Positions 49,396 to 59,771 of a stretch of DNA of 64,000 nucleotides are shown here, one piece after another. The translations under genes were made by a program, and so were the position numbers. The stretch is from an uncultured Maribacter sp. (GTDB taxonomy: Bacteria; Bacteroidota; Bacteroidia; Flavobacteriales; Flavobacteriaceae): assembly GCA_947504045.1 (NCBI GenBank), contig CANNFY010000001.1, positions 1,240,001 to 1,304,000 on the forward strand. Direction: 5' to 3'. How positions within the stretch are numbered: position 1 is the stretch's first letter; every line of letters begins with the position of its first letter. The notes beneath the pieces are model-generated. The model made no database searches. It was not told the origin of the DNA and saw only the letters and a program-made list of their open reading frames with translations.

Positions 49396-52300
49396 TTAGC
49401 GCTTTATTACTACGTATCCTTTTGTTTTATTTAAAATGTTTTCTTCTTCAATTTGTATATGAAAGAAGTACGTTCCTTCTGGTAATTGACCGGCTCCCAT
49501 TTTGGTTTTTAAGTTTGCCTCTCCTCTAAAAACAGCAGAGTTATTATCGTAATTTTTAATTTCAAAAACGGCATCGCCCCATCTATTATAGATCATAACT
49601 ACATTTTCTGGATAATACTCAATATTATCTATGTGCCAATAGTCGTTTATTCCATCGCCATCTGGAGAAAAACCATAGTCGGTTTCATCTTCTGGAATTA
49701 CAGTAGTAAAAAATTGCTCATTACATTGTATAGCATCTCCTTTACTGTTGTATGGTGTAATAGTTACATAAATTTGGGTTCCGAAAGGATATTCTTGATT
49801 AGGGGTATAACTAGTGTTGGTTCCCATATCTTGGTTGTTTAAAATATCTGATCCACCAGGAGAAGTTCCTAAAGATAAACGGTAACCATCTGTTTTTTCT
49901 ACTTCTTCCCATGAAATACTATTTTCTAAAGCAACATCAGTTTCGCCATTAAATGGACTAGATAATTGTGTACATTCTGGAATTATTATTTCTGTTTCAA
50001 AACTTTCTGCAGTACATCCAATGGCATCGCCAGAGGTGTTATATGGAGTTATAGTAACATAAATTAAACTTTCTGAAGGCAAGTTTTCTGAAAATGTATA
50101 ACTAGTTAAAGAAAGTACATCTTCATTATTTACAATATCAGTTCCATTTACGGAGGTTCCTACAGAAATACGATATCCGTCAGCATCTACACTAGGGTTC
50201 CAAGAAATATCAGTCATAACAGATACTTCTGTAGCATTATGTAATGGCGAGGATAAATTCGTACACATTGGTATAGGTCTTACCGTAAAGCTTTCGGTAG
50301 TACATCCAATAGCATCCCCAACTTCATTATATGGTATTATAGTAATAGTAACTACTTCTCCTGATTCAAAGTCATTTGCAAAAGTATGTGTAGTTCCAGT
50401 TACGTCTAAATCAGTTTCATTATTAGCTGTTGTATTACTTCCTGTAATGGTTAAAGTGTAACCATCAGTGTCGTCAACAGCATTCCAAGAAATTTCATTT
50501 ATAGCAGATACCACATCGCCATTCATAGGTGTTGTTAGATTGGTACAGCTTGGTACAGCTTCTATAGTAAAACTTTCAGAAGAACACCCTATAGCATCCC
50601 CAACTTCGTTATAAGGAGTAATAGTAACCGTAACTGTTTCTCCTTGTTCAAAGTCGTTTGGAAAATTATAAGTTGTTCCTGTTGTAATAACTACATCGGT
50701 TACGTTATTTGCGGTACTACTACTAGCCATAACGGTTAACTTATATTCATTTGCATCTGCAACAGCATCCCATTCAATATTGGTTTCAACCGGTACATCA
50801 ACAGCATCATTAGCTGGTAATGTTAAGTTAGTACAAGTAGGTATTGGTTTTATAGTGAAACTTTCCGAAGAGCATCCAATAGCATCCCCAACTTCATTAT
50901 AAGGAGTAATAGTAACCGTAACTGTTTCACCCTGCTCAAAATTAGTCGCAAAACTGTAAGTTGTAGCAGTGGTATCAAAATTTGTTAGGTTATTAGTAGT
51001 ACTAATGCTAGCATTTACTGTTATTTTATATGCAGTTGCTTCTGCAACAGGGTTCCAAGTAATATCAGAATCTGTAGCAATATCTACAGCACCATTTACA
51101 GGAGAACTTAAGGTAGTACAAGATGGAAGAGGTTTAATAGTAAAGCTCTCCGAAGTACACCCAATTGCATCTCCAATAGCATTATATGGAACAATAGTTA
51201 CTGTTACAGTTTCTCCTTGCTCAAAATCGTTAGAGAAATCATAGGTTGTAGCAGTAGTGTCAAAATCTGTTATGTTATTTGCGGTACTAGAACTTGCTAA
51301 AACAGTTAATTTATAACCATCTGCCCCTGCACTTGCATTCCATTCTATATTTGTATCTACTGCAATATCAACAGCTCCGTTAGCGGGAGTTGCTAAGGTA
51401 GTACAATTAGGAACTGGCGGCGGAATAATGGTAAAACTTTCCGAGGTACACCCAATTGCATCTCCAGTAGCATTATATGGGGTAATGGTAACTGTAACAG
51501 TTTCTCCTCTTTCAAAATCATTAGCAAAGGTATAGGTAGTACCAGTGGTTACATCAAAATCGGTTAGATTGTTACTGGTGCTGCTACTTGCGGTAACCGT
51601 TAGTTTATAACCATCTGTATTGTCGCTTGCATTCCATTCAATACTTGTGTCTACTGGTATATTTGTAGCACCATCTGCAGGTGTTAACAAGGTAGTACAT
51701 AAAGGTACTCCGTCTGTGGTAAAACTTTCTTCGGTACAACTTATTGCATCCCCATTGTCGTTGTAAGGGGTTACGGTTACGTAAATAGTAGTACTTTCTG
51801 GTAAATCGGCAGTAAGATCGTAAGTGGTTACATTACCCACATCACCTGTAAAAATATCAGAACTTCCACTTGAAGTACCAACCGATAATTTATATCCTGT
51901 TGCTGAGGTTAATTCTGTCCAACTTAAATTAGTAGCTGGATCTACAGCGGATGCACCATTAATAGGAGCGGTTAATGTTGTACAAGATGGCGGACTGGTA
52001 GAATCTCCTGTAGTAAAGGTTTCTTCTGTACAACCTGTAGCATCTCCTTCATCATTGTAAGGAATAATTGTTACATAATGTAACCTGCCTTCTTGTAAAT
52101 CAACAGGAATATCATAGGTGGTTACATTACCTACATCAATATTGTTTACTACCTCTATACCACCTGAGGTAGTACCTACGGTTACCAAATACCCTGTAGC
52201 ATTGCTTATTGCTGTCCAACTTAAATGAGTGTCTATGGCTACGTCAGCGGCACCATTTAATGGTGTTGTTAAATTTGTACAAACTGGTGGTACAGGAATT

Positions 52301-55300
52301 ATTTCTGTATGGAAACTTTCTTCGGTACAACTTGTAGCATCCCCTTCATCATTATAAGGAATTATAGTTACAAAAATATCGCTGTCTTCTGGTAAGTCAG
52401 CCGTAAAATCATGCGTGTTAACATTTCCAACATCTTCAGCATTAAGAATATCATTTGCACCAGTAGAGGTACCTACTGTAATTTTATAACCATCTGCGTT
52501 GGAAATAGGGTTCCAACTTAAATCTGTGCTTACGGCAACATCAGTTGCTCCATCTAAAGGCTCAATTAAAGTAGTACAATCTGGTATGGTTGCGGGGTCT
52601 GTAGATATGGTAAAGCTTTCTTCGGTACAAGGGCCAACCGCATCACCTTCGGTATTAAAAGGAATTATAGTTACATAAACCGTATCGCCTGTATTAAAAT
52701 CTGATGCAAACTCATATGAAGTTTCGTTGGTGATGGTTTCGTTGTTCACTATATCATTGCCACCAACCGAGGTTCCTACGGTTAAGCGATAGCCTTCTGC
52801 GAATAATGCGTGTTCCCAAGTAATATTGGTATTTACCGGTACATCTGTATCGCCGTTTAACGGTGCGGTAAGTAGGGTACAGTCTGGAATAGGACAATCG
52901 CGAACATCTTGGCTAAATGTCCACCCAAAATTGTCTATCATAGATTGTCTTTCTTCTTGAGCATCGCAATAGGGTAGACCTTCTGCGCCAAGAGTAATTC
53001 CACTATTTAAAGTTTGTTCTGACCAAGCTATTAAAGTATTGTCGTAATTTTCTCGTACTAGTGCCGTATTATCTAACATATCTCGCATATCGGTTACACT
53101 ACTAACATCCCATTCAGCTAAACTTTGATTTAAAGCAATGGCATTATAGAAAGCAGAACGCATGCTTACAGTACCTAAATTCCATAAATTCATAGGTTGG
53201 TTGTATGTAGATGCATTGCTAAACATATAGTTCATATTGGTTACACCAGACAAACGCCAGCTATTTAGGTCTTGGTTAAAAGCGGTGGCACCACTGAACA
53301 TTTCTTCCATAGTGGTAACACCACGTACATTCCACGTACTTATATCTTCATTAAAGGTGGTTGCGCCTTTAAACATATCTTCCATGGTAGTTACAGATGC
53401 AACGTTCCAAGATGTCATGGCTTGGTTGTATGTTATTGCTCCATTAAACATGGCTTGCATAGTAGTTACAAAAGAAACATTCCAAGTATCTATATTTTGA
53501 TTAAAAGTAGTAGCTCCACTAAACATTTCTTGCATGGTCAACGCTTCCCCAGTATTCCAATTAGATAAAGGTTCATTAAAAACCAAAGCATTTTTGAACA
53601 TGGCTTCAAAATTGGTTACTACCGCCGTATTCCAGTTATTCAAATTTTGATTAAAGACTTCTGCATTTTCGAACATTGATTCCATTAAGGTAACGGAGCT
53701 TACATTCCAAGCGTTTAATGGTTGATTGAATAGTACAGCATCTTCAAACATAGAAGTCATGTTTGCTACTGCGCTTACATCCCAGTTATTTAAGGGTTGG
53801 TTAAATACAGATGCACCACGAAACATACTGGACGTATTTACCACGGAATTAACTTCCCAAGAATTTATAGGTTCATTAAAGCTTGTAGCATAGTTGAACA
53901 TAGAAGACATATCAGTAACGTTGGTAACATTCCAACTGTCAATATTTTGGTTAAAATTATCTGCAGAACTAAACATTGATTGCATTGTGGTAACACTAGA
54001 TACGTTCCAATTATTTAGGGGTTGGTTAAAGTTATTAGCATCATTGAACATACTACTCATATCGGTTACCAAGGAAACATTCCAACTGTTAATAGGTTGA
54101 TTAAAGTCTACCGCTTTTCTAAACATTTCGCTCATATTGGTTACGCTACTCACATCCCAATTATCTAGGGGTTGGTTGAATGGAATGTCGTAAACAAAAC
54201 CATTAAACATTTCAGACATATCGATTACAGAACTTACATCCCAATCATTAAGTGGTTGATTAAAAAGCAATGCTCTTTCAAACATTCCAGACATATCAAT
54301 TACAGAACTTACATCCCAATTATTAATATTTTGGTTGAATTGATCTGTCTGTTCAAAAGTTCTAGACATATCAGTTACCTTACTGGTATTCCAATTATCG
54401 AGTGGTTGGTTAAAGGAGTTAGCGCCAAGAAACATGGCAGATATATTGGTAACATTACTTATATTCCAATTATTTAAGGGTTGGTTAAAAGAATTTGCTC
54501 CTAAGAAAACACTAGACATATTAGTTACGTTGCTTACATCCCAATTATCAATATTACCGTTAAATAAATCACATGAACTAAACATTCTGCTCATATTTTC
54601 AACCTGTGAAAGATTTGGAATGTCTGTGGCATTGTATTCCATATTTTCGCAGTAATAGAATGCTTGGTTCATAGATTGCCAAACTTGGTTACCCCATTGT
54701 TCCATGGAGATAAGTTTGTGATTATCTCTATTGCTTGAGTTATGGAAAAAAGCTGGAAAATCTCCGATAATTGCAACAGTATAAATCCCTGGATTTAAAT
54801 AAGTATGCGTAATTTCTGTAGAAACATTGTTATCATATTGTCCGTCTCCCCAATCAATATTAAAATCATAGGTCAAATAATCTGGATAACCATCGTTTAA
54901 TTCAATTTTATATTGATTTGCAGCAGTAGAACCAGAGTCTAAAATCCTAGTGTCAATAGTTATTTTAAAAGCATCTGGACTATTTACCCAACTTTCAACA
55001 ACGGTAAAGTTAATTTCTTGACACCCTACAGCATCCCCTTCTTCATTATAAGGTACTACGGTAACATATACCGTGTCATTAGCCATAAATTCATTGGTGA
55101 AGTCTAAACCAACAACATTACCAACATCGTAATTGTTAGCGGTGTTTCCACTAATAGTGGCATAACTACGTACCCCACTACGTTCAATTTCTAGTGTAAT
55201 TCTGTAACCGGTAGCATTTGGGGCTGGATCCCACCTAATATCACTATTTGCAGGCGTGGCGGTGTCACTAGAATGTGGCATGGTAATTTCGGTACACAAT

Positions 55301-57063
55301 ACATAGGAGCAGTTTACTGCATCTCCTGTAATATTCCAGCTATAAGTATCTATTAAACTCTGTCTTTGGTTAAGGGCATCGCAATATTGTAGGTTTGTTG
55401 CACCTAAATTTATTCCAGTATTTACAGTTTGACCAGCCCAACCAATTAAAATATTGTCATAGTTTTCTTGTGAAATACCACTATTAGATAACATATTGCT
55501 CATGTTGGTTACAGAAGCTATATTCCAAGACCCAATGTTTAAGTTAAAAGAGGTAGCTCCGTTAAACATACGGCTCATGTTCGTAATACCAGAAGTGTCC
55601 CAATTTCTAATATCTTGGTTAAAGGAAGTAGCATTGTCAAACATGGAGCTAAAGTTGGTTACATTGTTTAAACTCCAATTGTTTAGGGGTTGATTAAAAA
55701 CTGCTGCGTTTGAAAACATGCCAGTGATATTAGAAACATTGCTTACATTCCAATTATTTAGAGGTTGGTTAAAAGCATCTGTTTGTTGAAACATTCCTTG
55801 CATATTGGTTACGTTGCTAACGTTCCAAGAGCTTATATCTTGATTAAAAAAGGAAGTATCCTCAAACATCCCCGCCATATTGGTTACATTGCTAACGTTC
55901 CAACCACTTATATCTTGGTTAAAAGCAGTGTTATCTCTAAACATGTAGCTCATATCTGTTACATTGCTTACGTTCCAATTATCTAAGGGTTGGTTAAAAA
56001 CTTGTCCCCAGATCCAGCCATCAAACATGCTAGATATATCTGTTGCATTAGTAACATTCCAATTATTTAAGGGCTGATTAAAAGTTCTATGCCTTTGAAA
56101 CATTTCTGAGAAATCTACCACTGAAGAAACGTTCCAACTCTCCAATGGATGATTGTAAATGGCATGCCTAAACATTCCAGACATGTTAATAACATTACTT
56201 ACATTCCAATTGCCAATAGGGTGATTGAAGTCTGAACCATCAAACATACTAGACATATCTGTTACATTAGTAACATTCCAATTGTTTAAGGGCTCGTTAA
56301 AACTGTTTGTATAAGCGAATGTGCCAGACATATTGGAAACATTATTTACAATCCAATTATTTATGTTTTGATTAAAGCTACTTGCCGATCTAAACATGCG
56401 ATACATGGTGGTAACATTGGCGGTATTCCAATTATCTAAAGGTTCATTAAAATTTCTTGCATTGTAAAAGGTTTCAGACATATCTGTTACATTGCTTGTG
56501 TTCCATAAATCTAGAGGTCTATTAAAAATTTCGCAGTCATAAAATACTCCAGATAGATTTGTTATGGTGCTAACATCCCAATCATTCACAATGCCGTTAA
56601 ATAAGGTTCCACCTCTGAACATGTTTTTTAGTGAGGTTACCTGACTTAAATCTGGTGAATCAATTAAATCAAAATTTAGATTTTCGCATCCAAAAAAGGC
56701 ATTTTCCATAGTCTGCCATTGAATGTTACCCCAAGCAAGAATTTCAATGATTTTTAGTTTATCATTTGCCCGGTCGTCATTAAAATAGATAGACGGAAAA
56801 GTTCCGCTTATACTAATGGTATAGGTTCCTGGACTTGCGTAAGTGTGTGTAATATTACCTGTTACTCCTGTATCTGAAGACCCGTCGCCCCAATCTACAT
56901 TATAATTGTAAGTGGAGTAGGCTGGATTTGTTGGTATGGTAACCTCATTGTTTGCAGAAGAACCTGTTTCTGTATTATTGGTATTCCAAATAGCTGTGAA
57001 ATCTTGTGCAGATAGGCATAAATTAAAAAATAGAAATAGGGTAGTGAGTATATTTTTTATCAT
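49396..57063 (-). CDS. Giant BspA-repeat / fibronectin-like surface protein with type B T9SS domain
   Basis: 2555 residues from ATG 57063 (signal MIKNILTTLFLFFNLCLSAQ). A module of PKD-like domain, BspA/DUF285 repeats and fibronectin-like domain occurs twice. Module 1: PKD about 40-90 (VDWGDGSS), 15 repeats about 155-525, Fn-like about 588-690. Module 2: PKD about 725-770 (IDWGDGQYD), 20 repeats about 830-1340, then eleven Fn-like domains (about 1394-2457). The 25-residue repeat is FNQPLNNWNVSNVTDMSSMF plus five. Each Fn-like unit has one Cys at its start and one near its end, suggesting a disulfide. The last ~95 residues are a gliding-motility-type sorting domain (FSPDGDGINDYWHI, IYNRWGDAVFE). 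Probably an adhesin. The longer frame from 57174 overlaps the promoter and lacks an N-terminal signal. Confidence 0.85.
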   Translation of the reverse strand: MIKNILTTLFLFFNLCLSAQDFTAIWNTNNTETGSSANNEVTIPTNPAYSTYNYNVDWGDGSSDTGVTGNITHTYASPGTYTISISGTFPSIYFNDDRANDKLKIIEILAWGNIQWQTMENAFFGCENLNFDLIDSPDLSQVTSLKNMFRGGTLFNGIVNDWDVSTITNLSGVFYDCEIFNRPLDLWNTSNVTDMSETFYNARNFNEPLDNWNTANVTTMYRMFRSASSFNQNINNWIVNNVSNMSGTFAYTNSFNEPLNNWNVTNVTDMSSMFDGSDFNHPIGNWNVSNVINMSGMFRHAIYNHPLESWNVSSVVDFSEMFQRHRTFNQPLNNWNVTNATDISSMFDGWIWGQVFNQPLDNWNVSNVTDMSYMFRDNTAFNQDISGWNVSNVTNMAGMFEDTSFFNQDISSWNVSNVTNMQGMFQQTDAFNQPLNNWNVSNVSNITGMFSNAAVFNQPLNNWSLNNVTNFSSMFDNATSFNQDIRNWDTSGITNMSRMFNGATSFNLNIGSWNIASVTNMSNMLSNSGISQENYDNILIGWAGQTVNTGINLGATNLQYCDALNQRQSLIDTYSWNITGDAVNCSYVLCTEITMPHSSDTATPANSDIRWDPAPNATGYRITLEIERSGVRSYATISGNTANNYDVGNVVGLDFTNEFMANDTVYVTVVPYNEEGDAVGCQEINFTVVESWVNSPDAFKITIDTRILDSGSTAANQYKIELNDGYPDYLTYDFNIDWGDGQYDNNVSTEITHTYLNPGIYTVAIIGDFPAFFHNSSNRDNHKLISMEQWGNQVWQSMNQAFYYCENMEYNATDIPNLSQVENMSRMFSSCDLFNGNIDNWDVSNVTNMSSVFLGANSFNQPLNNWNISNVTNISAMFLGANSFNQPLDNWNTSKVTDMSRTFEQTDQFNQNINNWDVSSVIDMSGMFERALLFNQPLNDWDVSSVIDMSEMFNGFVYDIPFNQPLDNWDVSSVTNMSEMFRKAVDFNQPINSWNVSLVTDMSSMFNDANNFNQPLNNWNVSSVTTMQSMFSSADNFNQNIDSWNVTNVTDMSSMFNYATSFNEPINSWEVNSVVNTSSMFRGASVFNQPLNNWDVSAVANMTSMFEDAVLFNQPLNAWNVSSVTLMESMFENAEVFNQNLNNWNTAVVTNFEAMFKNALVFNEPLSNWNTGEALTMQEMFSGATTFNQNIDTWNVSFVTTMQAMFNGAITYNQAMTSWNVASVTTMEDMFKGATTFNEDISTWNVRGVTTMEEMFSGATAFNQDLNSWRLSGVTNMNYMFSNASTYNQPMNLWNLGTVSMRSAFYNAIALNQSLAEWDVSSVTDMRDMLDNTALVRENYDNTLIAWSEQTLNSGITLGAEGLPYCDAQEERQSMIDNFGWTFSQDVRDCPIPDCTLLTAPLNGDTDVPVNTNITWEHALFAEGYRLTVGTSVGGNDIVNNETITNETSYEFASDFNTGDTVYVTIIPFNTEGDAVGPCTEESFTISTDPATIPDCTTLIEPLDGATDVAVSTDLSWNPISNADGYKITVGTSTGANDILNAEDVGNVNTHDFTADLPEDSDIFVTIIPYNDEGDATSCTEESFHTEIIPVPPVCTNLTTPLNGAADVAIDTHLSWTAISNATGYLVTVGTTSGGIEVVNNIDVGNVTTYDIPVDLQEGRLHYVTIIPYNDEGDATGCTEETFTTGDSTSPPSCTTLTAPINGASAVDPATNLSWTELTSATGYKLSVGTSSGSSDIFTGDVGNVTTYDLTADLPESTTIYVTVTPYNDNGDAISCTEESFTTDGVPLCTTLLTPADGATNIPVDTSIEWNASDNTDGYKLTVTASSSTSNNLTDFDVTTGTTYTFANDFERGETVTVTITPYNATGDAIGCTSESFTIIPPPVPNCTTLATPANGAVDIAVDTNIEWNASAGADGYKLTVLASSSTANNITDFDTTATTYDFSNDFEQGETVTVTIVPYNAIGDAIGCTSESFTIKPLPSCTTLSSPVNGAVDIATDSDITWNPVAEATAYKITVNASISTTNNLTNFDTTATTYSFATNFEQGETVTVTITPYNEVGDAIGCSSESFTIKPIPTCTNLTLPANDAVDVPVETNIEWDAVADANEYKLTVMASSSTANNVTDVVITTGTTYNFPNDFEQGETVTVTITPYNEVGDAIGCSSESFTIEAVPSCTNLTTPMNGDVVSAINEISWNAVDDTDGYTLTITGSNTTANNETDLDVTGTTHTFANDFESGEVVTITIIPYNEVGDAIGCTTESFTVRPIPMCTNLSSPLHNATEVSVMTDISWNPSVDADGYRISVGTSVNGTDIVNNEDVLSLTSYTFSENLPSESLIYVTITPYNTSGDAIGCTAESFETEIIIPECTQLSSPFNGETDVALENSISWEEVEKTDGYRLSLGTSPGGSDILNNQDMGTNTSYTPNQEYPFGTQIYVTITPYNSKGDAIQCNEQFFTTVIPEDETDYGFSPDGDGINDYWHIDNIEYYPENVVMIYNRWGDAVFEIKNYDNNSAVFRGEANLKTKMGAGQLPEGTYFFHIQIEEENILNKTKGYVVIKR

Positions 57064-57171
57064 GATTGGTTTGCTTATGGGATGGTAACGTAATTTTTTT
57101 TTAAATATGATATGTTTTATTATTATCCGTTGATTTTGTTGTGAACCCTTGTTTTTTATAGGTGTGAAAGC

Positions 57172-57179
57172 CAAAAGTA
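57172..57179 (-). promoter_or_regulatory. Minus-7 element of the giant surface-protein gene
   Basis: On the minus strand this reads TACTTTTG, matching TAnnTTTG, about 109 bases upstream of ATG 57063. It overlaps the alternative start at 57174, which supports the shorter protein. No clear minus-33 box. Confidence 0.4.
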
Positions 57180-57260
57180 GAAATGGAAAATTTTTAATAC
57201 TAGGCTGTAAACAGGGGATTTAATTTAACTGAAAGTAGCATCGGATAAAGTGAAAGAATA

Positions 57261-57301
57261 AAAAAAGCCATAATTAAGTTTCCTTAATTATGGCTTTTTT
57301 T
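57261..57301 (-). terminator. Terminator of the arginine/proline operon
   Basis: GCCATAATTAAG (57267-57278) pairs perfectly with CTTAATTATGGC (57283-57294) around TTTC, flanked by A and T runs on both sides. It sits about 20 bases past the argH stop. The form is symmetrical and could act in both directions, but only the minus-strand operon runs into it. Confidence 0.88.
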
Positions 57302-57320
57302 AAAAATGATGTATTTGGTG

Positions 57321-58598
57321 TTACATCTTATTCATTTTTTCTCTAATCTCATTTAAACATAAATTACCCAAACTTCCATCATGCGTATGGTTTATATCTT
57401 TTTTAGGAGAAAAAGTACCTTCGTTAATCTCTATTCCCATTTTCTTATACGCATCTCTAAACGGAATACCACTTAATACCAATTCATTTAAAGTATCTAC
57501 ACTAAATAGGTAATCGTATTTAGGGTCTTCTAATATTGCAGTATTTACTTTTACTTCTTTTAAACTAAAAGTTAAAATGTCTAAACAAGATTTTAATTCT
57601 TGAATAGCAGGAACAATAACCTCTTTAACCAACTGTAAATCTCTATGGTAGCCACTAGGAAGATTATTGGTTATAAGAATTAATTGGTTTGGAACGGCTT
57701 GTATTTTATTACACTTACCTCTAACTAGTTCAAAAACATCTGGATTCTTCTTATGTGGCATTATACTAGAGCCTGTAGTAAGTTCATCTGGGAATGATAT
57801 AAAGTCGAAATTCTGACTCATATATAAGCAAATATCCATAGCCATTTTAGAAAGGGTTGCTGCAATACTACTCATGCCAAAAGCAGTAGCTTTTTCTACT
57901 TTTCCTCTACCCATTTGGGCAGCTACAACATTGTATTTTTGTGTAGCAAAATTCATTTCTTCTGTAGTAAAATTACGATCTATTGGGAAAGAACTTCCAT
58001 AACCTGCTGCACTTCCTAATGGGTTTTGGTCTGCAATTTTATATGCAGCATTTATAAAATACAAATCGTCAATTAAGCTTTCTGCATAGGCAGAAAACCA
58101 TAAACCAAAAGAAGAAGGCATTGCAATTTGTAAATGTGTATAGCCTGGTAATAAAACGGTTTTGTATTTATCTGCAAGGTTTATAAGTAAACTAAAAAGA
58201 GATTTAGTTTGGTCTTTAATTTCTTCTAATTCATTTTTTAAATACAAATGCATTGCAACTAAAACTTGATCGTTTCTAGAACGTGCAGTATGTATTTTTT
58301 TTCCAGTATCTCCTAATTTTTTAATTAAAAGATATTCTATTTTGGAGTGCATATCTTCAAAAGAACCTTCTATAGTAAAAGTTCCTTTATCAATAGTTTT
58401 TTGAATACATGCTAACTCTTTAACTAGAGCATTGGTTTCTTTTTGAGTAAGTAACCCAATTTTTCCTAGCATTTTTGCATGTGCAGTAGATGCAATTACA
58501 TCATACTTTGCTAATTGTAAATCTAGCTCTCTATCATTACCAACCGTAAAATGATCTATTTTTTTATCCGTACTAAATCCTTTGTCCCAGAGTTTCAT
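57321..58598 (-). CDS. argH: Argininosuccinate lyase
   Basis: A 425-residue enzyme of the fumarase/aspartase superfamily that splits argininosuccinate into arginine and fumarate, the last step of arginine synthesis. The signature GSSIMPHKKNPD (about residue 275) carries the catalytic loop, with TAHAKMLGKIG, HTARSRNDQV and GYTHLQIAMPSSFG further upstream. It is somewhat shorter than the E. coli enzyme. It is the last gene of the operon, separated from argE by 108 AT-rich bases, the widest gap in the run. Confidence 0.93.
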   Translation of the reverse strand: MKLWDKGFSTDKKIDHFTVGNDRELDLQLAKYDVIASTAHAKMLGKIGLLTQKETNALVKELACIQKTIDKGTFTIEGSFEDMHSKIEYLLIKKLGDTGKKIHTARSRNDQVLVAMHLYLKNELEEIKDQTKSLFSLLINLADKYKTVLLPGYTHLQIAMPSSFGLWFSAYAESLIDDLYFINAAYKIADQNPLGSAAGYGSSFPIDRNFTTEEMNFATQKYNVVAAQMGRGKVEKATAFGMSSIAATLSKMAMDICLYMSQNFDFISFPDELTTGSSIMPHKKNPDVFELVRGKCNKIQAVPNQLILITNNLPSGYHRDLQLVKEVIVPAIQELKSCLDILTFSLKEVKVNTAILEDPKYDYLFSVDTLNELVLSGIPFRDAYKKMGIEINEGTFSPKKDINHTHDGSLGNLCLNEIREKMNKM

Positions 58599-58706
58599 AA
58601 TTAGTTATAAGTTTTTAGTTAGAAGGTTTAAGTCTTCTGTTTTTGTTTGTTTTTTAGTAGTTAGGAATGATTTATTAGTAATTGTTAACTGTTAAATATA
58701 TTTTGT

Positions 58707-59771
58707 TTATTGTAAAAATCCTTTAAGGATTTTAATATATAAGTCTATTCCTTCTTCAATTTCATGTATATAAATATACTCATCTGCAGAGTGGGAGCGT
58801 GTACTATCTCCTGGTCCTAGTTTTAAAGATTGGCATGTTAATGCTGCCTGATCAGAAAGGGTAGGAGAACCATAGGTTTCTCTTCCTAATGCAATACCAC
58901 TTTGTACTAGAGGATGGTCTTTGTTAATTTTAGAGGAGTTTAATCGTAAAGAACGTTCTTGTAAAAAACAAGGAGCTTCTGCTTTTAAAATATCTGCAAT
59001 TTCTTTGTTAGAATAGCAATCATTTACTCTAACATCTATGACCAACTCTACTTGTGCAGGTACAACATTATGTTGTGATCCAGCATTAATTTGCGTAACG
59101 GTCATTTTTACATCGCCAAGTGCTTCCGAACTCTTTTCAAATTTGTAATTTTTGAACCATTCTAAAACTTCAATGGTATTGTAAATAGAATTATCGTTGT
59201 TAGGATGTGCTGCATGAGAGGGAGTTCCTTTTATTACGGCATCAAAAACCAATAATCCTTTTTCTGCAATAGCAAGGTTTAATAAAGTTGGTTCGCCTAC
59301 TATGGCAACATCTATTTTAGGAAGGCTTGGCAACAGTCCTCTTAAGCTATTAACACCAGCATTTTCTTCTTCTGCAGAAGCAACCATTAATATATTATGG
59401 TTGAGGTTTTCTTCAGCGTAATAATGGCTAAAAGTTGCTAATAAAGACACCAAGCATCCGCCAGCATCATTACTGCCAAGGCCATATAATTTACCATCTA
59501 TTACTTCTGCTAAAAAAGGGTCTCTTGTATATGCTTTATTAGGTTTTACGGTATCATGATGCGAATTTAAAAGTAGGGTAGGTTTGCTATTATCCCAATG
59601 CTTATTTTTTGCATACACATTGTTATTTTCTCTTGTAAACGGAATAGAAAAGCTGGTAAACCAAGCTTTAATTAGATTGGCGGTTTTATCTTCTTCTTTA
59701 GAAAAAGAGGGCGTGCTTATTAATTGTTTTAATAATGCTATTGCTTTTTTAGTTAATTCTTTTTGTTCCAT
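58707..59771 (-). CDS. argE: M20-family acylornithine deacylase (ArgE-like)
   Basis: A 354-residue zinc metallopeptidase-fold enzyme. Metal-binding residues are in LLLNSHHDTVKP, GLGSNDAGGCLV and ASAEEENAGVNS, with RSHSADEYIYIHE near the C-terminus. In this operon it should remove the acyl group from the acylated ornithine or citrulline intermediate. In Bacteroidota that group is probably succinyl rather than acetyl, matching the argF' enzyme. Its ATG follows the argB stop directly with no gap. Confidence 0.87.
   Translation of the reverse strand: MEQKELTKKAIALLKQLISTPSFSKEEDKTANLIKAWFTSFSIPFTRENNNVYAKNKHWDNSKPTLLLNSHHDTVKPNKAYTRDPFLAEVIDGKLYGLGSNDAGGCLVSLLATFSHYYAEENLNHNILMVASAEEENAGVNSLRGLLPSLPKIDVAIVGEPTLLNLAIAEKGLLVFDAVIKGTPSHAAHPNNDNSIYNTIEVLEWFKNYKFEKSSEALGDVKMTVTQINAGSQHNVVPAQVELVIDVRVNDCYSNKEIADILKAEAPCFLQERSLRLNSSKINKDHPLVQSGIALGRETYGSPTLSDQAALTCQSLKLGPGDSTRSHSADEYIYIHEIEEGIDLYIKILKGFLQ

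Noticed and set aside
53237-56660. Regular repeats of about 75 bases that at first looked like a CRISPR or satellite array
   Set aside because: They are the codons of the 25-residue BspA repeats; the units vary in sequence and the frame stays open throughout.
57064-57174. N-terminal extension of the giant surface protein to 57174
   Set aside because: It would place 37 polar residues before a perfect signal peptide and overlap the minus-7 promoter element.
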